64,000 nt of DNA from Epiperipatus broadwayi (Eukaryota; Onychophora; Udeonychophora; Euonychophora; Peripatidae). Below, piece by piece: positions 36,982 through 49,520 of this stretch. A model generated the notes under the pieces. It was not told the origin of the DNA. It was given only the letters and a program-made list of their open reading frames with translations, and made no database searches. Numbering within the stretch: the first letter of the stretch is position 1; the number at the start of each line of letters is the position of its first letter. The position numbers and the translations under genes are program-made. The stretch is from positions 1,267,501 to 1,331,500 of the forward strand of contig JAQFVV010006272.1 of the NCBI GenBank assembly GCA_028023455.1, read 5' to 3'.

Positions 36982-37595
36982 TAAGTAATAATGTAGTTAT
37001 CATCTGCTTTCAGCAAATGCAATGATAAAAAAATTTGCATTGTTTCAGAAAGAGCATTTAGGTGTAGCTTAGTTAAAAAAACTATTGTTACTATTGAAAT
37101 GGTATATGGCATACTAGGTATGAGATGGTAAAAACATCTACCCCATATATATTCCAAAATGAGAGATTTATATGAGGAATCTAATTTATATGGCCCACTA
37201 ACTAGAAATTCTATTAATATTTATGGAATTTGTAATTTAAGATTACAGAATTATACTTGATAACAATAAAGTCATGTGCATAGGTATGAAAACCTAATCC
37301 CCTCACTCACCCTATCACAATCTGAATTTATTTGGTTAATAAATATTTCTATCTGTTATGACAAAATCTAAAATTGATAAACATATCTCATGATATGAAT
37401 TGGTGTTTAATTGTGCAGACCTATCTGAGTAATATAAAATGAAATAACCAAAGCCAGGTCTTTAATTTAATAGAAAAATACATTATTTACATTGGCATCT
37501 AGAATGTAGGTCATGGAATTGCATATTAGAATAACATTAGCTTCCAATAACAAGTATCCGAGTATTTACACTATGGATGATGTTAAATAAGATAC

Positions 37596-39660
37596 TATAA
37601 CGATCGAAATGAAAGTGAAGATCGAATCTAACTGCAAAAACAATATCTGAAACTACCAGGGCGCCATCTAGGCATTTGAGCCTAGAAAAATTTATAGAGT
37701 AGGCAGATACGCGCTGTTAAGATTCCACTTTATTTAAATATTCCGATCGTTAGCCCAAGTCACTAGCTCAGCGGAAACGCAGAGATAAAAATCTATAAAT
37801 TTTATATCTTAAATATAAAAGAATAAAAGCCACTGCCAGAAATTAACACATAAAAATATTTATTTACGCACATATAAAATAACATTTAAATTTTGAGGAA
37901 TAAGTTTAACATTTTAGATTTTTTTATATTAACTTTTAATTTTACATTTACATAAATTTCAATGAGTTTAATATTTTATTTAGATGGTCAAGTATGAATA
38001 GACTACATAGATCTGCATTTGAAAAGAAAATATTCTTCCCTGATTTAACCTTAGGCAACAAACTTCGCAACTAAACTGGCGCCAATCCATCTGATACATT
38101 CATGTATTCAATGTAGCATGATACAACACAAAATACCATACTGTCAGGAAATGTACATCTGAACAATAAGTAGAAATAGAGAAGACATTGACTCTCCACC
38201 AACAGGAATGTGACATCTGTTGGCAAGTAGAACAATAAACAAAAAACTCCATAGGAATGGACTGCGGTCTTCTGCCGACTTACAAACCCATCCATAGGCA
38301 AACAGAGGGTGTGTGGCATATATCTATAATCCTGCCCGTAGCGGACCTCATACTACATCTACTAATTACACAAATATATCCAATCCATTGAACCAATTCA
38401 ACTACGAAATGAATAACCTAAGATTACTCTCCCTTAATATAACTTTACAAAACTATATAGCCATTCATGCCCGACTTAAATTTAACATTTAAATACGTTC
38501 GCACAAATGCATTTTATAAAATTTGTTTTAAAATGTTGAGTACAGATCAGCTGCACAGATTCCATGGTCAAAAACATTCCAAATTAAACACAACCGATCA
38601 AAATACAAAGTCATCGATAAACGTCACTTGCATAGGGAATATACAAATCCCATTAGCATTCATCGTAAGATGCTTGCAGTGATATCGTTGACATATATTC
38701 TAATCGAATGTGAAAACCACAACATTATCAACCGCTAACGAATCTATGCAACGTCTATACCCAACCTAAATTTCATCATTTAAAATTTAAACAATAAACA
38801 ATTTATACAATAAGAAAGAAAAAAAATGGAAATGATTTTTATCAATCGGAAAACATATAAAATTAAACATTATTAATTTGATTTAAAAACTTACAAAAGT
38901 CAGATAAGAGTCCGTTTTAACATTTAAGTTGGCTTGTTTATTAATTTGTAAAACTTGACGAAAGTTCTTAATTGATTTCAATAATTGTTCATTTCATATA
39001 GCTTATGGTAGAAGAGTCCATGTTCCCATTGGCAATTCCCACGGAGACTTTCCTGGAAGACCGGTCTGATATTTTGGAGGTAGCATTAGCTGGTTCTGTT
39101 CTGATATCACAGTCTTTGCATTTTTAAAATAAATGAGTGAGGACGGCAAGTGCGTCTTGTCGCTCGACTCACCAAAATCAAGTTGGGAAACTGACTGGAA
39201 CTCAATATTTTTTCTTTTTATAGTCCTCCTATGGATTCCATGAACAAAAACGTCACTGTTCTGTTTTTTCGTTATGGTCCGGGCCTTTATTTGCTTCCAC
39301 TGGTCAAGCTAAAATCTCTTTCTTCTCTTATCTAACTTTTCATCTGACTTTTTAATTACACAGCTTTTAGATAATTAATAAACAATCATTTCCATTTACA
39401 GATTACAGGAATTAATTAATACCTGTTTTTATTTTAACTTACGTTATTTTTTTATTAAAATATTTTTATATTTCAATCTTGTATTTTTTTATTAAAAAAA
39501 AATACGTTCAAATACTTTTTTTTTTTGTTTATGAAAAAAAATATTTTTAAAGTTTAGCATCTGTGCGAATATATATATATATATGTTTAACAAACATTTT
39601 AATTTTAGCGTTTAGTTTTTTCCTTTTATTTGCGAACTTTTAAGTTTCTATTTTAAATTA
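37596..39660 (-). mobile_element. Long-LTR-like repeat, copy 3 (inverted, diverged)
   Basis: This is the reverse complement of the repeats at 40255-42407 and 43164-45270. Shared landmarks include the GGCGCC-containing block near 37670, ATTCATGCCCGACTTAAATT (38466-38485) and the GCACAGATG-like word near 39560. The minus-strand TATAAAAAG box (about 39222) is followed by a region that diverges from the other copies. Frames that look shared between copies (for example NITLQ-YIAIHARLKFNI) are not supported as protein. No primer site follows its 3' end, so it looks like a solo copy. Confidence 0.55.
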
Positions 39661-39669
39661 ATGTAACGA

Positions 39670-40254
39670 CATATTTATATATCGTTACAATACTTAGCTT
39701 GAATTAAAGGAAAGTACACATTCAGCTTAACTTTTCTGATAATAATTCAGTATTGAGAATTATTAACTTATTATGTTTTATATTAGAGTTAAAACTAAAT
39801 AAGTTATCTTGACAAATGTTATTCAATAATTATTTATCATTTTGTAGTTTAAGGCAGCTTTCTTTAATTGAATGTGTAAATATGATTGTTTACTTTGTAT
39901 AACACTATACATGAAATCACTCTTTAACCCTTCTATGTAACATAATTTAAATAAAATTAAAAACAAAAACTTGAGGCCATCATTGAAACATTTAGCATTC
40001 AAATATTCACTATACTGAGTAATGTAGTCAAATTGGTATAAGAATATGTAAGAATGCAAAATGAAACAATAATAGCACTAGAAAATTTGATTAAAGTCCC
40101 TAGGATAATCCAATACAATCTATTCCATAGTACTTTTAGAGTTTTAACTCCTTTACATTTATATGATAAGTGGTTGATAATTATATAATCCACTATCAAT
40201 ACATATATGAATCTATCCAAAGATAATTTATGATTACTGATTCCTGTGATATAT
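39670..40254. other. AT-rich spacer between repeat copies
   Basis: No feature recognised apart from an imperfect TGTAACGA...TCGTTACA inverted pair at 39662-39689. Confidence 0.45.
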
Positions 40255-40689
40255 AAACATGAAATCAAAATATAAAGTTTGCAAATAAAAATTTGTTTTT
40301 TTTTTAAAAAATGAAATTTAAAAGTCATCTAAACTTTATAATATATATAAAATCGCACAGATGAGAAATTAAAAAAGAAACTTTATTAAAAAAAAAAGAA
40401 AAAGTTTTAAAACTAAATTTTCAACAAAAACTTAAAAAGATTTAGAGATAAAAATATATCTTTAAGTTTGGAAAACACATTAATTAATCATAAAATGGAA
40501 ATTATTGTTTTAATTAGTTAAATGTAAACTAGCCCTTGGGCATTTAAAATGTATAAGCAAAGGTCAGATAGGAGAGAAAAACAATGGGATCAGAATGGCC
40601 AATAAAAGAAATCACTCATGGAATCAGACCTCAGTGAAAAGACCATCACCATCGTCATGACGTAATGTCCACTGGATCTGAAAGTCTAC

Positions 40690-40696
40690 TATAAAA
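40690..40696 (+). promoter_or_regulatory. TATA box in long-LTR-like copy 1
   Basis: TATAAAA preceded by GATCTGAAAGTCTAC and followed by AGTGAGTGAAG. It is preserved at 43570-43576 in copy 2 and approximately in copy 3. Confidence 0.5.
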
Positions 40697-40768
40697 AGTG
40701 AGTGAAGAAAGAGCTGGGAGAGATGTGTGATAGCGGTGGTGATATGTGTTAGTGTGGAGTTGAAGGAG

Positions 40769-40801
40769 AAGGGATTGAAAAGATGCACTCTTCAATCCCT
40801 T
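40769..40801 (+). other. Conserved 11-bp hairpin in copy 1
   Basis: AAGGGATTGAA (40769-40779) is the exact complement of TTCAATCCCTT (40791-40801), with an 11-nt loop. It lies about 75-105 nt after the TATA box and would be in the transcript leader. The same perfect stem is at 43645-43677 in copy 2. Confidence 0.8.
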
Positions 40802-42408
40802 CAGTTCTGCTAAAAAAAAAAAAGAGAAATGACATCATTTTCTACATTGAGGACCAGCTAAAGTAAGACCTCCGGATGAATAAATAAAATGGCTAACTGG
40901 ATAGAAATCTCTTCAGGACGGCGTGGGAATTCGCGTTCAAAATTGCAAGCAACAGACAAAGATGAACGTTTTAAAAATCATAAGAACTTTATGAACATTT
41001 TCAAAACAAACTCTAAATTCTAAACCTTTCAGAAATTATCGCAATAGTATTTCCTATCTGACCAAACTAAATTATTTATTAATTCTTTTTATTTGATGTA
41101 TTTCTTTTTTTAAAATCATTTCCATTTATTTATTTTTTGTTCGTTAAAGTTTTATTTATGATTTTTGTTTTCCGTTAAACTAAATTACATAAATGTTAAA
41201 CTTAAGTCGGGCATGAATGGCTATATAGACTTGTAAAGTTATATTAGTTTTATTAGGGTAGGGTAATCTTGGGTTATTTGTTTCGTAGTTAAATTGGGTC
41301 AATGGATTGGATATATTGGTGTAATTAATAGATGTAATATGAGATTCGCTACATGCAGAATTGCAGTATACGTCGAACACTCCCGTTTTGCCTATGGAAG
41401 GGATTATAAGACAGAGAATGCAGTTCCTTCCTATGGAGTTTTTTTATTGCTCTTCTCGTCAGATAGATGTAGTATTCCTATCTGGACAAGAGTCAATTTC
41501 TTCTCTTAACCTATATTTGTGCTGTCCTATTTGTATTACATTGAATACATCGATATATCAGATGGATTGATGTTGGTTTAACTGCGAACTTTTGGCCTAA
41601 GGTTAAATAAGGGATAAAATATTTTCTTTTCAAATGCAATCTATGTAGTCTACCCATACTCGACACTCTAAATGCATTAACTTTAAGTTGGATATAGACA
41701 CTTGCATGGATTCGTTATCGGTTAATTATGTTTTTGGTTTTCATATTTGATCAAAATATATAGACATTCAGTAAATTATGATACCTTACGGTGAGTATCT
41801 AAAATGTATTTATTCGGATGTCTTTTAAGTTATTGGTGTCAATGCGGCATCTTATGATGAATGCCATTGGGTTTCTTATAAATTTCCCTCTGCAATTCCA
41901 TCAATGACTTTATATTTTGATCGTTTATGTTTATTTTGAAATGTTTTTAACCATGTAATCTATGTAACCGATTTATAGTCAACATTATAAAACAAACTTT
42001 TATAAATCCATCTGTGCGAACTTATAAAAATTAAAATGTAAATTAAAATCTAAAATCAAAGTTAAAAATGTAAGTTAAATTTTAAAACGTAAAACTGATA
42101 CTAAAATAATTTTAAATCTTATATATGTTTAAATAAATGTTTGTGAGTAATTACTGGCAGTGGCTTGTTTTATTCTTTCTTAAAAAATATTCTTAGATAA
42201 AAATTTATAAAATATAAATCTCTGCTGTTCCACTGAGCTAGTGACAATGGGCTAACAATCGGAATCAAAATATATAAAATAAAAATAAAATTTTTTTTTT
42301 AAAAAACTTACGTATCTGCCTACTTCATAAAATTTCTAGGTTCAAATGTCTAGTGGCGCCCTGTAGTGTAGATACGTTAAGTCTCCTATTTTCCCCGATC
42401 ATTATAAC

Positions 42409-42427
42409 TGGACTCCCAATGTGGGCC
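42409..42427 (+). other. Primer-binding-site-like sequence (tRNA-Lys type)
   Basis: TGGACTCCCAATGTGGG differs from the classic tRNA-Lys primer site core TGGCGCCCAACGTGGG by one inserted base and two substitutions. It begins two bases after the end of copy 1, where a retrotransposon primer site belongs. Confidence 0.45.
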
Positions 42428-43163
42428 GGATGTTTAATAAACCATGAATACCCTGACCAAATTTTTTTTAATGAAATGTTTTTATCTACTGTATACGTTA
42501 AATCTTATAAAAGCACTGCCAGAAAAAAATAGCACATATATTGAACACGACAAAGTATAAATAATTTTAAAACTGTAGTTTTATTTTTTTAAAAAGTCAA
42601 AAGGTTGCAATTAATGTTTTTTTTTTTTGTTTTTTTTTTAATGTGTATAGGCGCGCATAGCCATGTAAGTTTATGATTGAAATGTGGTACCTTACGATGA
42701 GTACTTTTTGGGAATTTACTTCATAATAACTCTATTTAAGTACTTCAATCAGTCATAAATAACTTGGTGGTATTTATAATTGTGCTGCAAATAAATATAT
42801 ATGTATAAACTCATTATTTCTTAAAACATATTTACCTCAATGCAACCTTCTTAAATAAATAATTTATATAATTTGCTTGTCGTGCTGTTTGTTAAAAATG
42901 AAATATAGAGAAAATAGAATTCTTGGGGGGAGGAGGCATAAACATGGATGGTTCTTAGGAAAACGATAGTCAACAGTTTCTTTTTTTTTTATATAGTCTT
43001 TTGTAAAATTACTAAACCGAATGTTTTTGTAAATGTCTTCGTTAATCGTGCCGTAATTATTAACCTTAAGTAAAATATTTTTTTTTGTTTATTTTTTTTA
43101 AGCAAGTTTACTGATATGTAATGGGCACATACGCCGTTACATTATTATTTTTTTTATTAAACA
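42428..43163. other. Non-coding interior between long-LTR-like copies
   Basis: Only about 0.75 kb separates the two copies. It includes a purine tract GGGGGGAGGAGGC near 42926-42938 that could be a polypurine tract, and fragments resembling the LTR itself (CACTGCCAG near 42516, TACCTTACGATGAGTA near 42689). No gag or pol is recognisable, so the element is internally deleted or rearranged. Confidence 0.4.
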
Positions 43164-45270
43164 TGAAATCAAAATATAAAGTTCGCAAATAAAAAATTGC
43201 TTTTTAAAAAAATGAAATTTAAAAGTCATCTAAACATTATAATATATATAAAATCGCACAGATGAGAAATTAAAAAAAAAGGAAGTTTTAAAACTAAATT
43301 TTCAACAAACACTTAAAAAGATTTAGAGATAAAAATATATCTTTAAGTTTGGAAAACACATTAATTAATCATAAAATGGAAATGATTGTTTTAATTAGTT
43401 AAATGTAAACTAGCCCTTGGGCATTTCAATGTATAAGCAAAGGTCAGATAGGAGAGCAAAACAATGGGATCAAAATGGCCAATAAAAGAAATCTCTCATG
43501 GAATCGGACCTCAGCAAAAAGACCATCACCATCATCATGACGTAATGTCCACTGGATCTGAAAGTCTACTATAAAAAGTGAGGGAAGAACAGGGAGAGAT
43601 GTGTGATAGTGGTGGTGATATGTGTTAGTATGGAGTTGAAGAAGAAGGGATTGAAAAGATGCACTTTTCAATCCCTTCAGTTCTGCTAAAAAAAAAAAAG
43701 AGAAATGACATCGTTTTCTACATAGAAGACCAGCTAAAGTAAGACCTCCGGATGAATAAGTAAAATGGCTAACTGGATAGAAATCTCTTCAGGATGACAG
43801 GGGAATTCGCATTCAAAATTGCAAGCAATGGACAAAGATTAACGTTTTAAAAATCGTAAGAACTTTATGAACATTTTCAAAACAAACTCTAAATTCTAAA
43901 CCTTTCAGAAATTATCGCAATAGTATTTCTTATCTGACCAAACTAAATTATTTATTAATTCTTTTTATTTGATGTATTTCTTTTTTTAAAATCATTTCCA
44001 TTTATTTATTTTTTTGTTCTTTTAAGTTTTATTTATGATTTTTGTTTTCCGTTAAACTAAATTATATAAATGTTAAACTTAAGTCGGGTGTGAATGGCTA
44101 TATAGACTTGTAAAGTTATATTAGTTTTATTAGGGTAGGGTAATCTTGGGTTATTTGTTTCGTAGTTAAATTGGGTCAATAGATTAGATATATTGGTGTA
44201 ATAAGTAGATGTAATACGAGATTCGCTACATGCAGAATCGCAGTATACACCGCACACTCCCGTTTTGCCTATGGAAGGGATTATAAGACAGAGAATGCAG
44301 TTCCTTCCTATGGGTTTTTTTTATTGCTCTTCTCGTCAGATAAATATAGTATTCCTATCTGGACGAGAGTCAATTTCTCCTTTTAACCTATATTTGTGCT
44401 GTTGTATTCGTATTACATTGAATACATCGATATATCAGATGGATTGATGTTGGTTTAACTGCGAACTTTTGGCCTAAGGTTAAATAAGGGATAAAATATT
44501 TTCTTTTCAAATGCAATCTATGTAGTCTATTCATACTCGACACTCTAAATGCATTAAATTTAAGTTGGGTATAGACGCTTGCATGGATTCATTATCGGTT
44601 AATTATGTTTTTGGTTTTCATATTTGATCAAAATATATAGACATTCAGTAAATTATGATACCTTACGGTGAGTATCTAAATGTATTTATTCAGATGTCTT
44701 TTAAGTTATTGGTGTCAATGCGGCATCTTGTGATGAATGCCATTGGGTTTCTTATAAATTTCCCTCTGCAATTCCATCAATGACTTTATATTTTGATCAT
44801 TTATGTTTATTTTGAAATGTTTTTAACCGTGTAATCTATGTAACCAATCTATACTCAGCATTATAAAACAAACTTTTATAAATCCATCTGTGCGAACTTA
44901 TAAAAATTAAAATGTAAATTAAAATCTAAAATCAAAGTTAAAAATGTAGGTTAAATTTTAAAATGTAAAACTGATACTAAAATAATTTTAAATCTTATAT
45001 ATGTTTAAATAAATGTTTGTGAGTAATTACTGGCAGTGGCTTATTTTATTCTTTTTTAAAAAATATTCTTAGATAAGAATTTATAAAATATAAATCTCTG
45101 CTGTTCCACTGAGCTAGTGACAATGGGCTAACGATCGGAATCAAAATAAAAAAAAATAAAAAATAAAAACGTACGTATCTGCCTACTTTATAAATTTTCT
45201 AGATTCAAATGCCTAGTGGCGCCCTGTAGTGTAGATACATTAAGTCTCATATTCATCCCGATCATTATAA
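43164..45270 (+). mobile_element. Long-LTR-like repeat, copy 2
   Basis: Direct repeat of 40255-42407, with TATA at 43570-43576, the same hairpin at 43645-43677 and the end ATCATTATAA at 45261-45270. No primer-site sequence follows, consistent with a 3' LTR. Copy 1 and copy 2 differ by scattered substitutions and small indels. Confidence 0.55.
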
Positions 45271-47121
45271 TGCGTATGTTCCAAATTTGAACGGCCATTA
45301 GAATATTTTACTAAAAGCAAGAATGAATTTATAATGTGCTGGAAGTTACAGTTTTATTCATTAGATGATCTTAAATTAAATCTATGGTCCTTAGAAAACA
45401 AACATCATGTTTGAATCTAGCAATCCATTTTTATTGTTTTTTTCTAACTGGTCATATGAATACAGACATTTCAGTAAATAGAATACGCTAATTAAAATAT
45501 AGTTCATTCTAGATAATTTATCAGTATTTTTAATAAGATGGAAATGGAGAGATTTAATTATTAACAAGAAACAATTAAGTTAAAATTAAAAGAGTAGAGA
45601 AACTATATTTTTTAAAAGTAAAGATTTGTTGTTAAAGACGTTAATGTTTTCTCGTTCAGTAAATTATCATTATTATTGAGATAGGATTATTAGAGAGGAT
45701 GAAGTTTTATTTTTCTTAAATGGTAGTTACAATTCATTGAGCTAGCTGGAGGCTCAGGTACTGGATTTAGTGCTGATCAGATAAACATGTTGATTACACA
45801 TGTAATTAACTGGCACCTAAAGGGTTTACCTTAAAAGAAATAAAGTGTTTATTTGGTTGGTATTTGTCCAGTAGCCAAGTGTTTATGTTATTGGTAGTTT
45901 GCTGCCAATGATATTTTGCACTTTACCTGAGGACCAAACACCTTTAAAGATTGGTAGTAAGCAAGGTAGGGTATTAGTTTTATTTTTTTTATTTGTCATT
46001 GTTAATTAATATAGATTAACAAAGTGGGCGGTTCAATAGATAAATAATATACACAGTATTTACACATTTGGTCTGGCTTCGTCACCCTACACCAATATGA
46101 CAGTCATAAAACATAAAACTGATATTCATTACACTGTAGTTTCTGTTAACCTAAACAAAAAAGCAAGCAGCTGGAAAGATACATGGTTGAGATATAGTCT
46201 GATATTATGCACAAACACACAGTCCAATATAAATTCTAAACAATAATAATCAGAAAATTGGTTACTATCTGATAAATAGAATGCTGGATGCTAACAAATT
46301 ACTATAAAAATTTTAATGAAAATTGGTAACTTGTGAGAAATATCTTCTCTTTATATTAGGTTTAATTGCTACAGTTGCTCACAACATCTATTTATCTTAC
46401 TTTATTAAACCTTATATACACATGTTTAGTAACTTTTATTAGAAACTACATCTCCTAGCAAGAAAATGCTTATTTATTTTGGACATGAAAATATATTATA
46501 TTTAATCACATACTGGTATCACAATGTACTGACATTATATATTTATATAAATGTATATACACATATATAGTTAGTCATTTAAATTAATATAAAAAAGAAA
46601 TTCATAAAGAGACCACTAAGAAAAGAACAAAATTAGAATTGACATTTCATAATAAACTAGAAAAGAAAACATGGCTATGATGTTTCTCTTACTGAAAACA
46701 GAAATTGAATTAACAAATAAAAAAAATCAATATGGAATTAATTTATATTCAAAGAAATAATCTCTCCTGGCCATGATATTCTCAAAATTAAATTTACATC
46801 ACAGAAGAATGTCTCTATATAAAACTGACAGCAAGCTTATTATACAGCGTTTTATATTAAGTTTATATCAAAAAGCAGTTAGATGTAATCAGTAGTAATC
46901 ATTAACTGTCTCTAATCATAATTTAAACAATAGTACTTAAAAAAAAAAACCTAAAAAAAAACAACTTATTTTTATTTACTTAATCACAATCCAACGTGAG
47001 CAGTTAAAAAATTAAAAAAAAAAACCTTTTTTTTCCCACAGAAACTACTGGGTTACATTTACTATATATATATATAACAACATTGAGCTGTAAGACATTT
47101 ATGATTATTTTTACAGTTAGA
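45271..47121. other. AT-rich stretch, no gene seen
   Basis: A less A/T-rich interval at 45740-45960 has no recognisable content. Confidence 0.45.
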
Positions 47122-47890
47122 CCAGCCATATCCAACAATGCGGCTCTCTGGGCTTTCATGTGCAGCTCGAAACATATTCATCAATCTAAGTTTTTAAAAT
47201 CGAGTAATGCACCACACTAACTTGTCCTTGCTTCAATTAGAAAACCACTCTCAAGATCTCAAGATGGAATTGTTTGTATTATGTTGCATAATTATGCACA
47301 TTTTTGACCATTTTGTTCCTTATAATTTCAATTGTTGATTATGACAGATAACTTTCCATGGTTTTGAAACATATTGTTTTGTGTTAAACTATAATTTAAT
47401 TACTCATAATAGCAGAAGGATTTTCAAAATACAAAAGAAAAATATCAAAGGAAGATTGTGGAAGTCATTTGAGAAGAAAAATATTTTGTGCACAAATTTG
47501 GTTGATTTGTCATAGAAATGTTATATTTAAAAAAATAAAAAAATATTCTGCTTCATTATATCATGAAATATAAATCATTGAAGAATTCATTTTCTCATAG
47601 GATTTTAATGTGTGAAAATGAACAGTAATTATAGGAAAAGTTTTGAATCACTATTTTTCTATGCAATAATAAATTGTTTTATTTTTACAATGAAACAATA
47701 AAGTTTACAGAGAATTTGAAAATGCTAGATAATAGTGTTTTTTTAGCCTTTTTGTGTAACATCACAAAAAAACTTGGGAGATCTCAATCATTGATGACAG
47801 AATGAAAATAAAATAATTTCACATTTGGCAAATAAAGAATTTGCTTTCAAAAAGTGCAGTGTGGGCTCACACATTTTGATAGGGGCACAT
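47122..47890. mobile_element. Possible hAT-like non-autonomous remnant
   Basis: CAGCCATATCCAACAATGCG (47123-47142) followed by GGCTCTCTGGGC, and GTGCAGTGTGGGCTCACACA near 47856-47875, resemble the subterminal GCGGCTC/GTGGCTC words of hAT elements. The right terminus and an 8-bp duplication were not found. Confidence 0.3.
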
Positions 47891-48275
47891 TTATGTGGTA
47901 AAAATATATATGTGAAATGAGACATTATTTCTAGATTAAAGTAAATTATTAATTAATTAAGAATCTAATTAATAAGAAACTAAGCATCTGTTATGAGAAA
48001 AGATACAACCAAATACTGCATAATTTTCCAGATACTATGTCAAGATTCAAAACACCTATATGTACATATTATAAGGAACAAAGTTAATAATGTTAGACAT
48101 ATTTTATGTTAATAAAATATATATTAATTATATAAAGTAGTCAATGCTAAATAGAGATAAAATCTTTCTATTTAATGCTGACAAATTTTTGTATAACTAA
48201 TAAAAAATTTATTAAACATAAAATATATTCTATTATTATTACTTTACTCTTTATAATATATATATATAAAATCAC

Positions 48276-48630
48276 GTGATAAATACATGACTTATATAGC
48301 TTGTAATTACCAATATGTAATAAAGAGCAAATATTTCTAAACAAGCTTATTTTATTATTATTATTTTTTATTTATTTATTATGATAAATGCTCCTCACTG
48401 AAAAACGCCATAACTTGAAACCACTCTGGGAATGGGGACAATCATAGATAAAGATTTGAATGTTTTCTCTTATAGCATTTAACATAAATAAATAAAAAAA
48501 ACAATAATAAAAAAATAAGTTTAATTAGAAATATTTGCTCTTTATTACATATTGGTAATTACAAGCTATATAGGTCATGTGATTTATCACTTTTTATTAC
48601 CATTATAATTTTGGTTATTGAAGCTTTGGC
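48276..48630. mobile_element. Palindromic insertion with imperfect 13-bp target duplication (member 4)
   Basis: The left arm (48276-48391) and right arm (48474-48590) are inverted complements. They are followed by a 40-nt tail (48591-48630). TATATAAAATCAC (48263-48275) matches TATATTAAATTAC (48631-48643) at 11 of 13 positions, exactly where the other members predict it. The spacer carries a decayed hammerhead (48393-48430). A partial direct copy of spacer plus right arm recurs at 48820-48975. Confidence 0.65.
48393..48430 (+). ncRNA. Decayed hammerhead ribozyme, copy A
   Basis: CCTCA (stem I), CTGAAAA (48398-48404, with position 8 mutated from G to A), a broken stem II ACGC-CATA-ACTT, GAAAC (48417-48421), then CTC and TGGG (48427-48430), which can pair with CTCA. 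Alignment to copy C shows the ancestral stem II as GAGC-CATA-GCTC. Predicted inactive. Confidence 0.55.
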
Positions 48631-48809
48631 TATATTAAATTACTAAGGCTATTAATATATGGAGTATCTGAATTTACTTCAGGCCCATATAGTTAATTCA
48701 GTTGGAGAGCTGAATTTGAAACCATTAGATGTCTGAAAGTTTCAGATCTTCTTTTTAATAGTTAAGTATTAGATAAATGCTTGGTTAGAGTTGGTATTTT
48801 TGAATCTGA

Positions 48810-48867
48810 TGTCCTAACTCCTGACTGAAGAGAGCCATAGCTCAAAACGAGGCTGGGAATGGGGACA
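48810..48867 (+). ncRNA. Decayed hammerhead ribozyme, copy C
   Basis: Distal stem I TGTCC (48810-48814) pairs with GGACA (48863-48867). Proximal CCTGA pairs partly with TGGG (48854-48857). The core is CTGAAGA (48825-48831), followed by a perfect stem II GAGC-CATA-GCTC (48832-48843). AAAAC replaces GAAAC (G12 changed) and GGC replaces GUC at the cleavage triplet. Architecture is clear, but both changes predict loss of activity. Confidence 0.6.
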
Positions 48868-48976
48868 ATCATAGATAAAAATATGAATGCTTTCTTTTAC
48901 AGCATTTATCATAAAAAAATAATAAAAAATAATAGTAAAATAAGCTTGTTTAGAAATATTTGCTCTTTATTATATA
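48820..48976 (+). repeat. Partial direct copy of the 48.4-kb insertion
   Basis: Shares CTGGGAATGGGGACAATC, AGCATTTA and TAGAAATATTTGCTCTTTAT with 48396-48553, with scattered differences. It ends abruptly after the last word. Confidence 0.8.
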
Positions 48977-49445
48977 AATATAGCTGTTTTGAACATATAA
49001 ATTAGATCAACCATAATAAAAGCTAAACAAGATGGTATTGGCATTTCTTCAAAAACAATACTATCATTTCAAATTATTTAACTGCCTTATATAAGAATTT
49101 AGAAAGCAGATTTCAGAATTTAAGAAATTAATAGTTGTACTAAAAATGCATGACTGAACAAAAGTGTGCCCAAATAATAGTGTTCACAATGTTTACATCA
49201 ACATAACTTTCCAAAACATGCAATAGATATTAAGTAAAACAAGAAAATATAAATTTAATATTAATATAATTATAGATATATTAATTTTTTGTATAATTGT
49301 GATTAAAATAGGAATTATATATGTTTTAAATATAACTATAGTTTAAATATCATTTCTTTGTAGTCTTGTATTTAAATATTTTTGTGGCTTTCATGAAAAT
49401 TTTTTGGCCTTTGAAATTGTGAATATAATCAATGCATAGAGGATA

Positions 49446-49490
<45 letters not shown>
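49446..49490. repeat. AAT microsatellite, 15 units
   Basis: Pure AAT triplets that switch in phase to AAG at 49491. Confidence 0.97.

Positions 49491-49520
<30 letters not shown>

Larger units (their letters stand above)
40255..42407 (+). mobile_element. Long-LTR-like repeat, copy 1
   Basis: This copy is about 95 percent similar by eye to 43164-45270, in the same orientation. It carries a TATA box (40690-40696), a hairpin (40769-40801), AATAAATAAAA near 40881 and an end in ATCATTATAA (42398-42407). A tRNA-Lys-like primer-binding site (42409-42427) follows directly, which marks it as a 5' LTR. A length of about 2.15 kb is long for an LTR. No coding region is supported, although short frames are conserved between copies because the DNA is. 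Confidence 0.5.

Noticed and set aside
42355-42361. GTGGCGCCCTG inside the long-LTR repeat as a tRNA-Lys primer site.
   Set aside because: Only eight bases match and it lies about 50 bp inside the repeat. The site at 42409, directly after the repeat end, fits better.
41180-44257. Frames conserved between the 41.2-kb and 44.1-kb copies as a real small protein.
   Set aside because: The copies are about 95 percent identical as DNA, so conservation is trivial. The frame is extended by the repeat, not by visible selection, and the third copy diverges in reading frame nearby.
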